The translations under genes and the position numbers were made by a program. 64,000 nt of DNA from Diploscapter coronatus (taxonomy: Eukaryota; Nematoda; Chromadorea; Rhabditida; Rhabditidae). Positions 49,893 through 64,000 of the stretch are shown here, piece by piece. Positions within the stretch are counted from its first letter, which is position 1, and each line of letters starts with the position of its first letter. The stretch covers positions 74,353,249 to 74,417,248 of the forward strand of contig OZ038423.1 in NCBI GenBank assembly GCA_964036155.1. The letters run 5' to 3'. A model generated the notes under the pieces. The model was not told the DNA's origin and made no database searches. It was given only the letters and a program-made list of their open reading frames with translations.

Positions 49893-51362
49893 TAAAATAT
49901 GCTGCTTCTAAAACGAAGACAAAAATATGAAATGAGTGGTGTTTTGCATGCGTGACTTTGATATTTATAACTGATATCATATCATCCTGAGGATTATCGA
50001 ATTGTATATTTTTAGTCGTCAAACCTGAAACGATATTGAAATCTCATTCCGCAAGATATTTTTTAAGATTACTTTGTCAATCATGATTCATAAATGAACA
50101 GACAAATCAATTTTCACATCTGATTTTTATATTTGGTGAAACTTAGTTTACCTTCTCTAATACAAATGCTAGACAACAAAGTCCTTTATTAACTTTTTTG
50201 AAAACAAACAAATGAAAATGAATGAACTTTGACACTGCGTATGTACTGCATTTTTACCGATCAAAATGACATTTTAAGAGTGACAATAAATGAAATTATC
50301 CTCCCATTTTCGCACCTAAAATAAGCCCGACCTGCTCACATTAGAAGGATCTTTATTCAGGTACTAAGTGGATTAAAAGACATGGTATAGTGTGGCAACT
50401 AAGACATGGGCTTGAGCAAAAATAAATACACATTTTGCGAAGAAGAACAGCTTTAACATGACGAACTATCGTACAGTCAAATTAGCGTCGAATCTGCTTT
50501 AAAGAAATTGCAAAATGACCGCACAGAATATGTAATAATTACCTGTATAAAATATAGACATGTAATTTCGTTAAGAAAACGGCATTTTGAGAATAAGTTC
50601 TTTAGGCGATGATTCTATGGAAATGGTTATTCTGGATTTAAAAGCGAAACTTATAATATCGACTTTCTGAAGCACGTTTGAATCCAGGATAAGCTCGAAT
50701 CGATACTTTAAAATGTGCACTCTTCTCCAATTTTGAATCAAATTGAAGAAAATATGCATCTTTGTAAAGAAACATTTTCTTTGGAAAGAAAACTTCACAG
50801 GTGTAGTAGTAAAAAGTGTAACAGCAAAAGAAAAATATCCCTAGTCCTATAAATTACCTGAAAATCGAACAATGGTAAACTAATTTTAGAAAGAAAACTG
50901 AATAAAGATATCCGTCTTAAAATTAAATTGAATTAAAATTAACGATTTTAGATATGGTGGCTAAATATTAAAAATTAGAAATTTCTCATTTCAAAATATG
51001 CCCGTTACTCGAATGTCAATTAAGATCGGAGCAGAAATTTCTATTTTGGGAAGAAGCAACATTTTAAAAATAGTTCACAAAATGAAGCGTATCTGAGAAA
51101 AAACAGATAATGCAAGAATAAATTTCACATCTGAAACTTATTCGATTTTTTCTAAAAACATTATTTCTGCTCCCGATATAAAAATGAAAGGCATTAGAAG
51201 AGAAAGTATCGAATGGGGTTTGAATTTGAATTATTACCAAACAACACATTGCTCCTGAATGTTGGTTAGCTGGTGCGTGAACGATTTGACGAGGACGTCC
51301 TAGCTCGGGAAGGCCATCTCCAGACTAATTGAGGATGAGCTCCGACTGATCATTCATTTCAT
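49893..51362. other. Intergenic region, saposin-like gene to mitochondrial carrier
   Basis: A/T-rich with no supported exon. It should hold the saposin-like gene promoter and the 3' UTR of the carrier gene, both on the minus strand. Confidence 0.5.
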
Positions 51363-54300
51363 CTACAGCGTGTGCAGCATGTAGACAACCACCTCGTAAG
51401 TGCCCATCGTTATCGCTGTGTTTGGCACTGTGCGTAGCAACTGTAAGGAACAGTTCATCAGAAAATCAAGAGAATGAGTTTATACTGAGGTTCATCAAGA
51501 ACAAATCTTTCTGACTTCTTTGTATAGGGTTTGCATATCCATTTTTTATTCCTGTACCAAAAACTCGTATATTTCAAAACCAGAAATTTGACAAAAGCCA
51601 AATAAGCTTCAAAATTCCTTTGTTAAAAAATTCAATTTTATGTTTAGACAATTTATTATGCAAAAAATAGATTTCCCGTTTTAGTCCACGCAAAATTTGA
51701 TGATTTATCTAATTAAATAGAATAATTTAACCGAAAATTTCCTACCTGAACAGACAATCCCCTGTACATATTCTTCCATCCCTCCTTGTAGAGTCCGTAG
51801 AGCGTACTGAAGAAGCCTCGCTTCACGTCTGACTCCTCACGAAGACGCGTTCGGACCACTTCTGCAAGCATCCAATAAAATCAAGTTATTCCTTTGTAAG
51901 ATCTATCCACCCTTGTAACTAGGATAGGTAAATGTACGTCTAGATCTGACAGATAATCCAAACTAATCGATGAGCGGATCACTTGGAAACAGAATATTTC
52001 TATCTCAATTTTGGTCTAGTCACCAAGTCAATAGATATAATACTGAAAGAAGCGATAAAATGATTACCATGCGGATAGGCAATGATGCAAGCGAACAGTT
52101 TGGCGATGCCACCTGCTGCCATGAATCGCAGAAAGTCCTGAATATTGTGCTAGAATCATCTGACCAAAGCATTTACTCAATAAAAATATCAAAAATCATT
52201 TAGATTCGAGGTCGGCTTTCTACCCATCAAATCAGCTACTTTTATTATTGTATATAATATCATTTTGATCTCAGAATAAGTGGTCAAGAACTTGAAAAAC
52301 TTGACAAATTTTCGAAACGTTCGTCAAGAATTTAAGAAGAGCGTAAGCATTACCATTTTTCCCTTGTCGGAAGTAGGATTTCCATTCTCGTCCTCCTCGG
52401 CTCTGCTGAGCTGCATGGCGATGCCTCTCAACTGCTCGTAGATCACGAACTGGATCATCGTCTCCGAGACACCCGCGTACGAGGCTGTTACGCCCTGGAA
52501 AACAATGATAAATTAAAGATGGAGCAGTTTTCAGCTATTTCAGTTTACATTTAACAATTCAAATGCTTCAAATGTAGCCAAAAGCTATAGGAATATCCTT
52601 TGAAACTTATCCCAAGTTGTTACCGTAAAATCTAAAGTAGAAGTCTATGGACTTCTATTTTTCGATCCCCAAATTTTCAAGAAATTCGAATTTCCAAACC
52701 GCTATAGCTTCTCATCTAATGATCGTAATCACTTCAAATCAAAACTAGTTCCACTCTATATACTCTAAAGAACACCATAAAACACTTTCTGGGATGATCT
52801 GAGTCGGGCAATGGGTAGTTCTGGCATTTGGAGGAGTGAGCTACTATTTTAGACTTTACGGTATTTTATTATTTCTTAAAGTTGTTATTTTTAAAAGAAG
52901 AGAAACTAGTGCAGCTCAACTGCTTGGTCAATATTAGCTTTCTATGGCACTTAATGAAACGTATTTCTATCAAACTTAAAAAAATACCTTGTAAAAGCCC
53001 CGTATACCCTCACGTTTGTAGACTCGTCGGATCATTTGCAAGATGTCGATTTTGCCCTCGTGCAGCTGCAGCCGTGTCTTCACCAACCAGATAGGGTTCA
53101 CTGCCGTTGCCGCGACGAAACCTGCAACTCATAGGATTTTCGTGTAACTTGTCCGAATCAGAAACTTTTTTTTTTTTTTAAATTAATACATTTCCTATTC
53201 AGTTTTCACTTTGTCGAAACTAAAGAAGTTTCATCAAACTATGAATAGCCATTTTCACATGATACAAATGCGATTCGTGTGAAGATTGCAGCCGAAAAAC
53301 CGACCACTTGCAATTATTTTCTTCGCTTATCAAATCCATGATTTTCTTAATGAGTCTACGCATTCCCTTATCAGGCATTTCAACCATTTCTTTAGTCTAT
53401 AAAAATCTATGGAATCGTTGCGAAAATCAATAGTCCAAACATTAGAGTTCGCAAAATTACAGGAGAACATTGATTCACAAAATTTGATATTTCTTTCGAA
53501 ATTATTCTAATACGTTTCAAAAAGAAGTCGAATGAGTAAAATAAGCCGGTATGTATTGAGCATACGATCTCTTCAATTATTATAAACAGAAGAGGTGATA
53601 ATAAAACAAGATAAACTATTCTACCAGCAGATCCAGCAGAGACCATGTGGACGATGGCGCTGTTTGGCACGAAAATGTCTGAATCATTCCAGTATCGCTT
53701 TGAAGTCGAATACGTGTAGAAATACACTGCTCTAAAATGAAAGAAAAATAAAAAATAAAGTGAAAAAGAGCATACTTTGAAGGTGCGACACCTATCAGGT
53801 TGGGAATGAGCCCTTTGTAGAGCGCGGAAAATCCTTCGTGCCTCCAAATATGTCTGAAATCAAGAGCTTCATGAAGACGATGCATTTTATCATTTTCCAC
53901 GATAATTGGAAAAGTTCTTATTGTTTAGTTGGGAAATTTGTGTCTCTGAACGATAAGTTTTCAGGAAAATATCAATATCAGTTCAGATTCAATGTCAGAG
54001 GAGACACCGAAGAAATAAGAAAAGTATGTTTCGATAAATGCAAAAATATTTGAAAATAGAATCAAACTGAACTTGAACACCATTGCAGGTCTTAAAGTCT
54101 CTACAACTAAAAATGCATACGTGAAATATCTGAAGACCATGAAGGAGCGTCGCTCACGAATATTGGGGTCGATGTCGCCGACTCGCGACGAGAATCGCGC
54201 CACGTCAATCATTGGCATCGATAATCGGTCTGCAAATTATTCTGATTACAATTTTTTGAAGTTTAGAGAATGGAAGATGCATTTTTCAAATAATCCTTAA

Positions 54301-54991
54301 ACCAAATGAATATCCAAAATCGATAATCCGTTGGAATTTTCCAATATTATAAAAAAATATTTCAAAAATCGTAAATTTTTTTAGAATCAGAATTATTGCA
54401 CATTTTCGAAAATCCTTACCAGCTTGTACTCGTATGAGCGGTATGCCCATCCTGCCGACAAAGCTGGGCGAGAACCGGGAATACCCATTTGGCTTCTGCC
54501 CACCTCCATTCGAATGGCTGTGTGATGAAGTGGTGTGTTGATTGCCTAATGCATTCTATGACGAGGGTTCAGATTTGGATTGATTTAAAAAAAAAAAAAA
54601 TCACTCAATTCACCTTGACTTGTGCTTGGCGCAGTCGGTATGATGCCTCGACTCGACTGCATTCGAGTTTTGATTACCTCAAGGGGACAGGTGATCGCTG
54701 TGCCTGGAAATAAAATAATTTCTGCAAAAAATAATCAAATTTTCAGCTTAAAATATTTTTGATAAGTTTCAGTGAACAGCCATTTTGTGGAGAGATCAGT
54801 AAAAGCAGCGGACGACTTCTCTAGTGGACAGGTTATTAAAATTTCTTTTACGAAAATGGAGCAAAAATATAAAATCTCTTAAAATAAAAAATAAATTAAA
54901 ATAGGCAACCCGCAGTCCCTCCTGCGGCACCCCCGATGAAGTGGATGAGGGCCTCTCTGTCCATGAACATCCCGCCCGAATTGCCTGACAT
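51363..54991 (-). CDS. Mitochondrial carrier (SLC25 family), pyrimidine-nucleotide carrier type
   Basis: Eleven exons join in phase to 376 residues: 54991-54910, 54703-54614, 54545-54420, 54229-54121, 53853-53776, 53731-53625, 53121-52988, 52494-52354, 52137-52068, 51861-51746, 51440-51363. All three carrier repeats are present: CPLEVIKTRMQ at 33-43, NPIWLVKTRLQL at 206-217 and YPHEVVRTRLREE near 310-322. The second-half motifs FSALYKGLIPNLIGVAPSKA and GFYKGVTASYAGVSETMIQF place it with SLC25A33/A36 and yeast Rim2, which carry pyrimidine nucleotides across the inner mitochondrial membrane. The matrix loop of the first repeat contains a long Ser/His/Gly-rich insertion (GNQHTTSSHSHSNGGG), making it longer than I expect for the human proteins. 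Several introns exceed 300 bp, unlike most genes here. Confidence 0.93.
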
Positions 54992-57900
54992 CGCATTCGA
55001 TCAGTCGATCTGCCACAATTCTCAACGTCCTCAATCCTCGACTTATTTGCAGGAAAAACTGGAATATCCGAGAATTTTCAAAAATCACGAAAAATCGATT
55101 TTTTAAAGATTTTTACGATAGAAATGAGAGAAATTACGAGATTTTCGATGGAAATATGGATTCTAGAAGATAGAATTTGCAGGAAATCCGAAAAGAGAGC
55201 AAAAAATCGATATTTGAAATGAATTTTTGAGCAATAAAAACGATTTGCATCATGGGAATACAGTGAAGAGAAATGGACGCAAAAACGCACCAAAACACAG
55301 ACGTTGCGGAGAAGGAAAAGAAAGGCACTTTGAAAGAAAATGGGAAAGACGGGAGGAGAAATATTGCCAATGAAAGGCTCTAATCAATGAAGGAGCATTC
55401 CGAGCGGAAAATAGGAGATTTTGGGAAGGTTAGAAAAATCTTATTACATGTCGAAGAATAAGAGCAAAGACTGACCAGGATAATTTAGAAATTAAGATAT
55501 TTGTGGACCTCTGGTAAAATACATGGATTTTGATGAAAGTAGATGCGATTTGAAAAGTTTAGCTCAAAATAAAGGCACAACAAGTCTGATCTAAATTAGA
55601 AAAAAAAACATCAACTTCTCTAAACCTTCTTGGAAATCTAGGATAGCGTGCAAAATGCACTTGAGTACATCGTACTAAAGAGCAGGATGATCAATTATGC
55701 ATTCCTAGGTCTTTGGTCTTTTATTGATTAGGAAGAGAGAAAATCGAGGGATCTTCTCATTTCTCAAGAGGAGCACGTGAATTGTTTCGAAGGCGAATCA
55801 ATGAAGGGTGAAAAATAGAGGCTCTGGGTTCTTTAATAAAAAATGAAAAAAAATTTTTATTGAAATAAAAAATAGAAGATCTAGGTCTTGAAATAAAAAG
55901 AGTAGAAGGACTCGCAAAGTGGCATGTGAAAATTCAGAGCCAAAAGGCGTTGTTGAGATGTAAGTATTTTGCTATCCAAGTTGCCTGAGTTATTTCGAGC
56001 TTTTCCACTTTTAAAAATAGACAACAGCAGCGGTCGATTGAAGAAAGAGAAATAGTGGAGAAGATTGAAGAGGGGAAAAGACCGAGAAGAAAGAGAAATG
56101 GGGATATCTTGAAGAGAGTGGAAAGAAAAAGATGAGAGAAATATTGAAGATCTTTGAAGATGGTGAAAGAAAGATAGTGGTGATAAAAATAGAGAGCGAT
56201 AGTGATAAAACGATATGTGACAGGCGATTTTCCATAATATTTTTCATAGAATGAGAGGACAAGCATTTGTGAGAGACGAAAAGAGGAAAGACAAAGGAAG
56301 AATAGTGTATGAAACATAGAAACACAAATATAAACAAGGGAAAATCACGTGAAGCGCGAAAAAAATCCCTAAATGTGAAGGATGAGCGATAAGGGAAAAT
56401 TGAGAGAGGGAGAAGACGAAAATACGGCATCTGTGAACGAGAGAATTTTGTTGATGGGTGCACTCATTTTGCAATCGAGATTCATTTTCATAGGTTATTT
56501 GAAGGAAAAACGTGACCCAATTTTATCACGTAGATATAAACTGACTATGACGATAGTTTGGTATCTCGGTGATTAAGGAAAATATTTCCTAGAGATGATA
56601 AATCTAAGACCTATGATTTTTCTTGGGCGAATTTGAAAGGCTAGGCAAAATTGATAAACTTCCGGAAACGTAATCTGAGCTCATTTAAATTCCGATTTTT
56701 AATATATAGAAGATAATTGAATAAAGCATGGGTCGTATAATTTTCAGTAACATGAGCATCGCAAAATCTGAAAATCGCACAAATGCAAATACATAAAAAA
56801 AAAATGAAAATAATCCGCACCTTCTGACATTTGCGTCAAAAACACATGAATTCCAAATGAATCGATATCATTTTATCACTTTTACCCTCGAAACTTCACA
56901 AAACAATCAATTATCGATACTTTCACCGTTATCATCAAATGCCAGTTGGAATCGAAAATTTTTAGGGGTTGGAATTTAAAAAATCGTAAATTTTTAGTAG
57001 TCATGTTTTTCTTTAGAGTCTAAAAATATACAAGTGATTCCAAAAGTTAGTGATTGATAAAGTTTCATGTGATGTCGGTGGATTTTTGATCGGCACTAAA
57101 AATGACTAATTTGGAAGAACTTTACTCCTGACAGGAAAATGAAGATGATAAAATGATTTGGTAAACATTCTGCTAACAAAACTTGCGTAGAATATTTATT
57201 TGAAAGATGAACTCTAATTATGCAACACATTTTAAATTTCAAAATCAAAAGACTAACTGATCAAATGTACCCAAGTTTTCCGCCTCTGATAGCATGAAAA
57301 ACAAGTAATCAAAACATTATCATATCATGCCTTGCCAATAGTTTATTTTTGAAATTCCCCCCGCTATAAAAATAGTGGGAAGTCAGAAAATGGCAGAGGG
57401 AATGAAATTTGGCAAATTTTGGAATATCTTTGTCTCATGTTAAGTGGTAGTGATAGAAAACAAGCTGAATTACTCGTTCATCGCCCGAAATGGCGTGCAC
57501 AACAATTTTATCGCCTTTGTTTGGGCAATTTTAAGGGTGATTGTGAAATGAATGGCGAAAAATAAACGAGAGCTGTATTTCGAAAGCTCACGGGGGCACT
57601 TTCGAATTGAAGTTGGAATTTATTTGAGCCTGCTAATGCTGATAGTAAAAACAATTGAAAAATTATGCAATGCTTTGATCGAAATTTCAAAATCTTGTAG
57701 AAAAAGACTCAGTTTATACGAATTGTCTTAGAATCTCTAAATAGACAAGTTTCAGTGAAATCTAATTGAACGAAGTAAGCCAACCCAACAGCATTTGTCA
57801 GAAAATTCAACTTTATGACCGCGTTTTTTCCTGGAGACTAAAAATAGCCTCCCCGTGCCGACCGAATGACAAGCCACTGCGCTACACAAAGTGATCTGGG

Positions 57901-60900
57901 GAATAGTGAGAGTAAGTCGATATCTCAGGAAAGATCACTTATACTTTGCAGGAAAAACTATTTTGGAGATTTATTGAGAACCTTTAGAGGATTTAATGAA
58001 TTTGTACAAATCGGACCTTGTTCAGAAGTCAAGAGAAGCATTTAGCTTCAATTTGTCTTGATAAAAAGCTGATCTTCACGCATTACTTTGAAAGAATAAT
58101 CGATAAGCTCAAAACTCGAGGCTAAAAAATTCTGCAGAAAATTGATTAATGACTGCTAAAATAACGATTTTGGAACAAGACCAAAGATTCGTGAAAAGTT
58201 GGGCTGCAAGAAAATAAATCAAAATAAGCTTCTCTGTGATCTAGTATCTAGGAGTGAGAAAGTGTAGTGTGGCAGAAAAGCAGTCAGGACAGGCAGGTTG
58301 TGTCGAGTAGATTTTGCAGGCCTTGCGTCTTTCCTCTATCATCGAAAGTGTGAAGGTAGAAGGCAGGCCAGGCAGTCAGAGCGATGAGAAGGGTTTTTGT
58401 CTTTAACCACTCCGAATTTTTTCGTTTCGATTGTTGTAAGAGAGACGCGGACGCGACGGAAAGAGAAGCAAAATCATGTGGTGTTCACGGACCGTGCCAG
58501 GTCCAAATCACATGGCCGCACGACTCTCCTTCTCTGCCTATTCCCCAACGCTGCAACTAATAGGGATGCAGAGGAAGAAGAGTTCACTCTACCTCATCAC
58601 CCATGTTTCAACATGGAAGTGATAAAGATGCAGAGAACGGTGATAAATTTGCCACAATCACATGGCTTCAGATGCGCTGTCTTTGAATATCATTCGGCAA
58701 TGGTATGTCTAGAGATACAGGGAAAGTCGAACTGATCTGTACCAAGACTGAGTCTATCAAGCTTCCAGTTCTTCTAAGAGGAAGAAGTCAGACGCGTGTA
58801 TGGAGTCGAAAGAAAATGTTCGATATCAAAGGTTTTTTTTCTAAAATTGTTTCAATATAGTTGAACAGTATTCAACATGAGAAGAAAACATGATAGATTC
58901 CCAAAACTAGACTATTTTACTTTCTTCTTTTCTAATTCAATGAATGCTAGACAAGCAGAAGTTATCAGCAACGTTCAATTGCTTAATCACGGGATCGGCA
59001 AAATGAAATTGATGTTCAAAATAATGAATTTTCTGACTGCAGGGGAATATTGGTTGACGAATGTTGTGATGCGGAAATGTCTATTTTGTTTGAAAGTGTT
59101 ATTATTTTAGTGTTCTTTGAAATAACAATTTTCGAGTATCTCGTTATGAAGATCTAAAACCGGCTATGATACGTCACAAGATAGGATAACAGAAAATCGC
59201 TTCCAGAAGCAAATTTAATAGTCAAACGCTATCCATCTTTTATGCAACTATCAAAAATGAGTAGATATTCATTTCATTTATCGAGTTCATGAACTCTAGT
59301 TGAAAACACCTGCGGGTCTTGCGGGTATTTATTTTTACACCTCCTCATTTTCGAGACCAATACGAATGAAGTTGAGATTGAATCGAGGAAAAGCGTTCGT
59401 TTTCGGAACAAACACTCCAAATTGGTTGAGAATGTGTAAAAATAATAGATGCCACAATTCTTGGAGATTGGAGACAGGATGACAGGATAGGAGATGGAGG
59501 TGGAGATTGAACATGCAAAATACACTTGTTTACCACATTACCTTGCAAGACTATTTCAACAGCTTCTACATTTTGCACAATTTTACGAGGTTTTATTTGA
59601 AACTTCTAATTTTTCACGAATTTTGTCGACATTCAATTTGACCGTCAATTTCTCCAACCTCGACTGTGCAAATAAACTAAAATTCGATAGACCAAAATGT
59701 AATTTCACACGAATGTTACTTTTATGAGAATGTGAATTCCCTTTCCCGTCAAGGAGAAGGATGAATATTTCCAAGGGAATATAGTTTGCTAAAATCAATA
59801 TTTCACTTCCTTTATATCATTTCGTCGAGAAACGAATGATGCAACAATAAACAGACTCGACGGTGGCGATTTTTCCGCTCTCCCGCAGGCTGAGACGGAC
59901 AGTTCTTATTTTCATTCGGGAATTGAGATTCCTCTTCTTGCTTTAAGATGCTTGATTTCTCAGATATCACTAGACACTATGCTATTTCTTTGATTTTCTA
60001 ACTAGGTGAGTTTCTTCTAAAATGATCCCCCAACTTTTTCTTTCAAATATTTAGAATTTTCAAAATTCACTTCGTCTTCGAGATCTTTGTATCCTTAGGA
60101 ATCTCAGGTCTTTTCCTCTTCTTTCGAAGTCTTTCACTCTTTTCAATGTCTTGACTATTTTTCTTTCTCTCTGGTCATGACATGCGCACTGTCTGCTTCT
60201 CTGCCACCTCACATTTCTCTGTGCTCTCTCGTTAGCATTCTTTGTGAAGAGAGTGACTGTGTGAGTGTTTTCTCTCAATTCAATCACTGACATTATCGAT
60301 TAGTTCGGTCGAGAAGGACAATACATTCCGACTCTTTTCCACCTTTGCTTTTTCACAGCAAATTTTGTATTTGTAAGTTTTTTTTACCAATTTTTGTCTC
60401 GTTTTCTTTATTTTTCCCGTGGAAATATGCTATCGTTCGAAATGTCACTCGATGATAAAAATAACTTGATTTTATCGTTTGGCACTGAGTCAAATTTTCT
60501 TTTTCCCTACTTTTTATCTAGCGATACGAAATTGGACGCGATCAACTATGGTGCTGATTGATTGAGAATAGCAGAGAATTATCAATTTTAGAATTTATCG
60601 TGCTGAAACTGGAAGTTCTATCGATTTTCTGTTATCAATATGATTTGGAAGCCATCAATTTACAATTTTAGGGTCGCTAAAATAGAACTTTAAATTCATT
60701 TTTCGGCTTTCATTAAATGTCTAAAATAGGAAATTATCGATTTTCTCTTATTGTTTTTAGCAAATTTCCCAATTCGCCTAAAGACATAAATTCCCACCGA
60801 ATTATTTTTCGGGCAACAAAAACTGGAATCTATCGATTATCTGTAGCTGCCAGGCTGACTGATAATATGATAGGAGATAAGGGAGAGAAGATGCAGCGAT

Positions 60901-62407
60901 TGTCGTCGATTAGGACGATCGTTGCTTTCCACAACCAGCAGCCGGTCGATTGGTCGATTTCCCTTTCATTTGGCGCGTCTTGTTTTGTTGCAGGCGTCAG
61001 TTTTCTGCCTCTTTGCTTCTCTCCTCCCTTCCCCTGTTCTTTCTCTCTCATCATTCCTTGCAACCCCTAGCCAATCGATAATGCGGGCTAGTGCGGGCCC
61101 CGAAGAAACGCTCCCTTTTCTAACGCTTCTTACCTAGTTTTTTTCGTGTTTTCTCTAGTTTCTCTATCAGAACAGTCATATTTCTCAGTTTATCATATCG
61201 CTAAATTCAATTTTGACATCTTATCACATGACTAGGAATATCAATAGGAGACTAGGCGATATACGAAATTGCATATTCTGGATTTTCAAGAACTCTGTTC
61301 AGCTAAATTTCGAAAACTTTAAGATGTAAGTTAACGTTCAAGAACGATTATGAAAGACACAATCTAAAGTTAGCGTTCATATGTAGCTTTATCATGCGAT
61401 ATCTCTTAACACAGTCACTGATTTCAGCGTATATAATTAAATTACTCTCTAATGATATGTTAAGAGTGTTCTTTGAAAACAGTCTAAGATATTAAACCTA
61501 TAAATATGTCTCACCGGATATTTATTGAGTTACCTTCGTGGCAAAGAACAAATCCCCTGGGCACGTAGCTACATTTTATATTATTGAAATGGTTGTTAAA
61601 TGATGAAATGATACGGGTACAAAATTCTCGCATGATCTCTGTTTCTATTCTATTTTCTATGAAAGAGAAAGGACTTTATTTCCGATTTCCAAATACACTT
61701 AAACTGCGTTGCTAGGAGTACCATCGCTATATAGGGAATTGGTTATTATTACCGCGCCCTAGATACTAGGTAAACTTATCGCCCAGAAGTTTACGCATAT
61801 TTGCGCTAGTCTTGCTATTATTATCGACTAAATTCCAAATAATCTCTAAATCCAATCTAATCTAAGATCAAAAACTTGTTTATATTCTCCGTATACGTCA
61901 TCTTAGTATTGCGATTTTTCGCTGCTATCCCAGAACAATAATATCGAGATTATATGAAGAAAACAGTATGCATAATTTAGTCCTTTTATGAAACTTTCTC
62001 AACCGATTTTCGCATAACTTATCACTTGGATTGATTTGCCGACATTGTTTTCCTTTGTATCATAGCCAAATGGCGATGTGGCAGGAATAACGTTAGTGAA
62101 AAAGTTGAAGCATTCAATCACTCGGCTGTCAACAATACATTATCAATTTTCTCGGGTTTAAAGATCCCGCCACAATATTAAAGGACGAAAGCACATGATA
62201 CGAGGAGGAAATAATGGGTTCAACGCAATAGATGTGCAATTATTCTGGCAATCATGATATTGGAGAATAGCTATAGTTGAAATTTAATTGATCAAATAAA
62301 AAGTTTCTAAATTGAAACTTTATAAAATGAAAAATAATTGCATTTCCACTGCATTGAGCTGAAACCTCGCATGAATTTCGCGTATACCTTCAAGCCCGTA
62401 TTTTCAG
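54992..62407. other. Long gene-free region upstream of the FHA gene
   Basis: Frames at 55934-56474 (minus) and 58397-58735 (plus) are low-complexity or isolated. Patches of higher G/C content lie at about 58270-58640, with three CACATG-type words (near 58472, 58508, 58658), and at 60890-61140, which is pyrimidine-rich with CCAAT-like sequence and may be the promoter of the downstream FHA gene. Nothing else is supported. Confidence 0.5.
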
Positions 62408-64000
62408 ATATCGTACAGCTTGACGGACTCGGCGTTTCGATTCGTGCTCCCTTCGGACGCCACCCATCCCCTTCTTTATCTGTATGGCTCTAACGGCAGT
62501 CGAATGCCACTCCCTCAATCCACACAGCCTCAAGTGGGCAGTATTAATCAGGTATTTTACTTATCCAAGAATTTAAGGATAAATGTAATATCCTGAGAAA
62601 AAAAGAAAACTTCCATAATAGCAACTAGGCCGATCTTCTTAACTTTAGAAGCTCAATAGTCATATTGAAAATACACGAATAAAAATCCAAATTTTCAAAA
62701 GGACAAATTAATTTATCAAATTGGCTTCCTGCACTCGACAGAGTGGTGGTGAAATGATGGAATTCAGTTTTGCACACAATTTCCCCTACTCTCATCTTCC
62801 TTTTCTATTGTATTTGTGAATTTAGTCATTTCATCATTCTCCGCTTGCAAATTGCTTTCACATTCAAAAGCAATACATAAGAATTATCTTACGCAGGAAT
62901 TGATTTCCACGAATTAAAATAACAAAATGGAATTATTTTCTTTGAGATTTTTCTATTTTTAAATAGTCCATCTTTCAGCAGCATTCAATCAACTCAATGT
63001 CAATAGGTCCGTTACCGTACCGTCTTCATCTACGGCGGTTGCCGACCGCGAGCAAACTCAAAGGCGACAATTCAAGCAACAGCACTGACACTCTCGTTTT
63101 GTAAGTTGGAAGGATGAAGCTTTATTGCAGGAAAATAATTTTCAGACTTGATTCATTCACCAAATTTGGACGAAACCCAGACAAATGTGACGTTGTTCTG
63201 ACTTCAACGATTTCGAAGTAATTATCTACCTATTCTTTAAGCAATTGTATAGTTTGAAATGACGATAATGACGGAATTTCGCAGACGAAGTTCTTTATTT
63301 CTTGGCAAATTCTTACCATTTACTATTGTGTTCCGTCACTTTGTAGTCTCGTTAAAACAAGAAAATCATTTCGTCATCTTACGTTACGACACTCAGTCAT
63401 GCTGAATCTAGAGTGGCAATAATTCTCAAAAATATAATCAAAAATTGATTCCATAACTTAATTTTTCAGCTCCTCAAATATGATCTCCCGAGATCATGCA
63501 GAGGTTTGTGGAGAGAAGAACCCGCAAGGATTGGTGGGTCGGTACTACATCGATGATCGATCCTTGAACGGGACTTACATCAATGACATCCGTCTGAACG
63601 GAAAGACAGAAATTCGCAATGGAGATGTAATCAAATTCGGACACATGAATGGAGCTGCTGTGAAACGTGGAGAGAAAGCTCCACAGGTAAGGAGTTGCTT
63701 CTTCGTGAATATATTTTTTCAGCGGGGTTTGACACTTTCAAAAATTTATGCAAATCAAATTTAGGCCAATGCCGAATTCGCGTTCCTGGTCGAGCAATCG
63801 ATCGATGGGATACGATACATCGGCTTCGACAATCACTACAGAAGGATGAAACCGATCGTGTGCTCAGGAGACTCGCTGCATTGCACGGAGATGGAGGGTC
63901 GTTCGATAGACCGTGACAAAGGTCCTCTATCTGCTGGACTGCTTCCACCGAACTACACCCCCTCTTCGATGGGAGGAGTGATCGGCATGGCACCAGCCTC
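62408..64000 (+). CDS. FHA-domain protein, 5' part (start uncertain, continues right)
   Basis: Five exons stay in phase: 62408-62551, 62979-63100, 63146-63217, 63470-63686, 63765-64000. The forkhead-associated domain is clear: TKFGRNPDKCDVVLTSTIS, then NMISRDHAEVCG, YYIDDRSLNGTYINDIRLNG and IRNGDVIKFGHMNG, with the phosphothreonine-binding Arg of FGR, the Ser and His of SRDH and the Asn of LNGT. FHA domains bind phosphothreonine peptides, usually in nuclear signalling or chromatin proteins. After the domain comes a hydrophilic region without a recognised fold (LVEQSIDGIRYIGFDNHYRR). The first exon begins at an acceptor and is open without an early ATG; the first internal ATG is at 62504, so an upstream exon may be missing or translation may begin there. 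Confidence 0.85.

Noticed and set aside
55934..56474. Overlapping minus-strand frames up to 150 codons rich in Phe, Leu and Ser
   Set aside because: They are products of a purine-rich low-complexity tract read on the opposite strand.

Overview
The window is nuclear DNA of a free-living-type nematode, most likely a rhabditid. Its genes are split by many short introns (commonly 43-60 bp), start codons often sit just behind a splice-acceptor-like sequence as expected for spliced-leader trans-splicing, and the products are typical nematode families. The intergenic DNA is A/T-rich by eye, with pyrimidine-rich tracts. I cannot name the species. All gene models below were joined by hand from exon reading frames. 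For ten of the genes every exon junction is in phase from ATG to stop, which is a strong internal check.

Layout from left to right: a first exon of an unrecognised minus-strand gene (648-786); a gene-poor stretch with a decayed tandem repeat (about 5.3-5.9 kb); a minus-strand secreted astacin metalloprotease with EGF and CUB domains (7921-10747), head to head with a plus-strand cuticlin-like ZP-domain membrane protein (11845-13988). A gene-free 13 kb follows, holding one young-looking transposon-like element with 0.55 kb terminal inverted repeats (22833-24246). Then come a FoxD forkhead factor resembling unc-130 (26931-28770), another gene-free 6.8 kb, two tandem minus-strand bestrophin channels (35570-37867 and 38148-40161), a probable operon of vha-9 (V-ATPase subunit F) and clpp-1 (mitochondrial ClpP protease) (41053-43987), a glutathione S-transferase (48058-49102) converging on a saposin-like secreted protein (49209-49892), a mitochondrial carrier of the pyrimidine-nucleotide type (51363-54991), a long gene-free stretch, and the 5' part of an FHA-domain protein running off the right edge (62408-64000).

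There is no single integrated pathway. Local relationships that may matter are the divergent astacin/cuticlin pair (both extracellular, plausible cuticle functions), the vha-9/clpp-1 operon, and the possible bestrophin operon. I found no convincing previously undescribed system. The items most worth checking are the cuticlin gene that appears to lack its ZP-C region, the long-TIR element, the in-frame GC-AG intron in the first bestrophin, and several unexplained palindromes.
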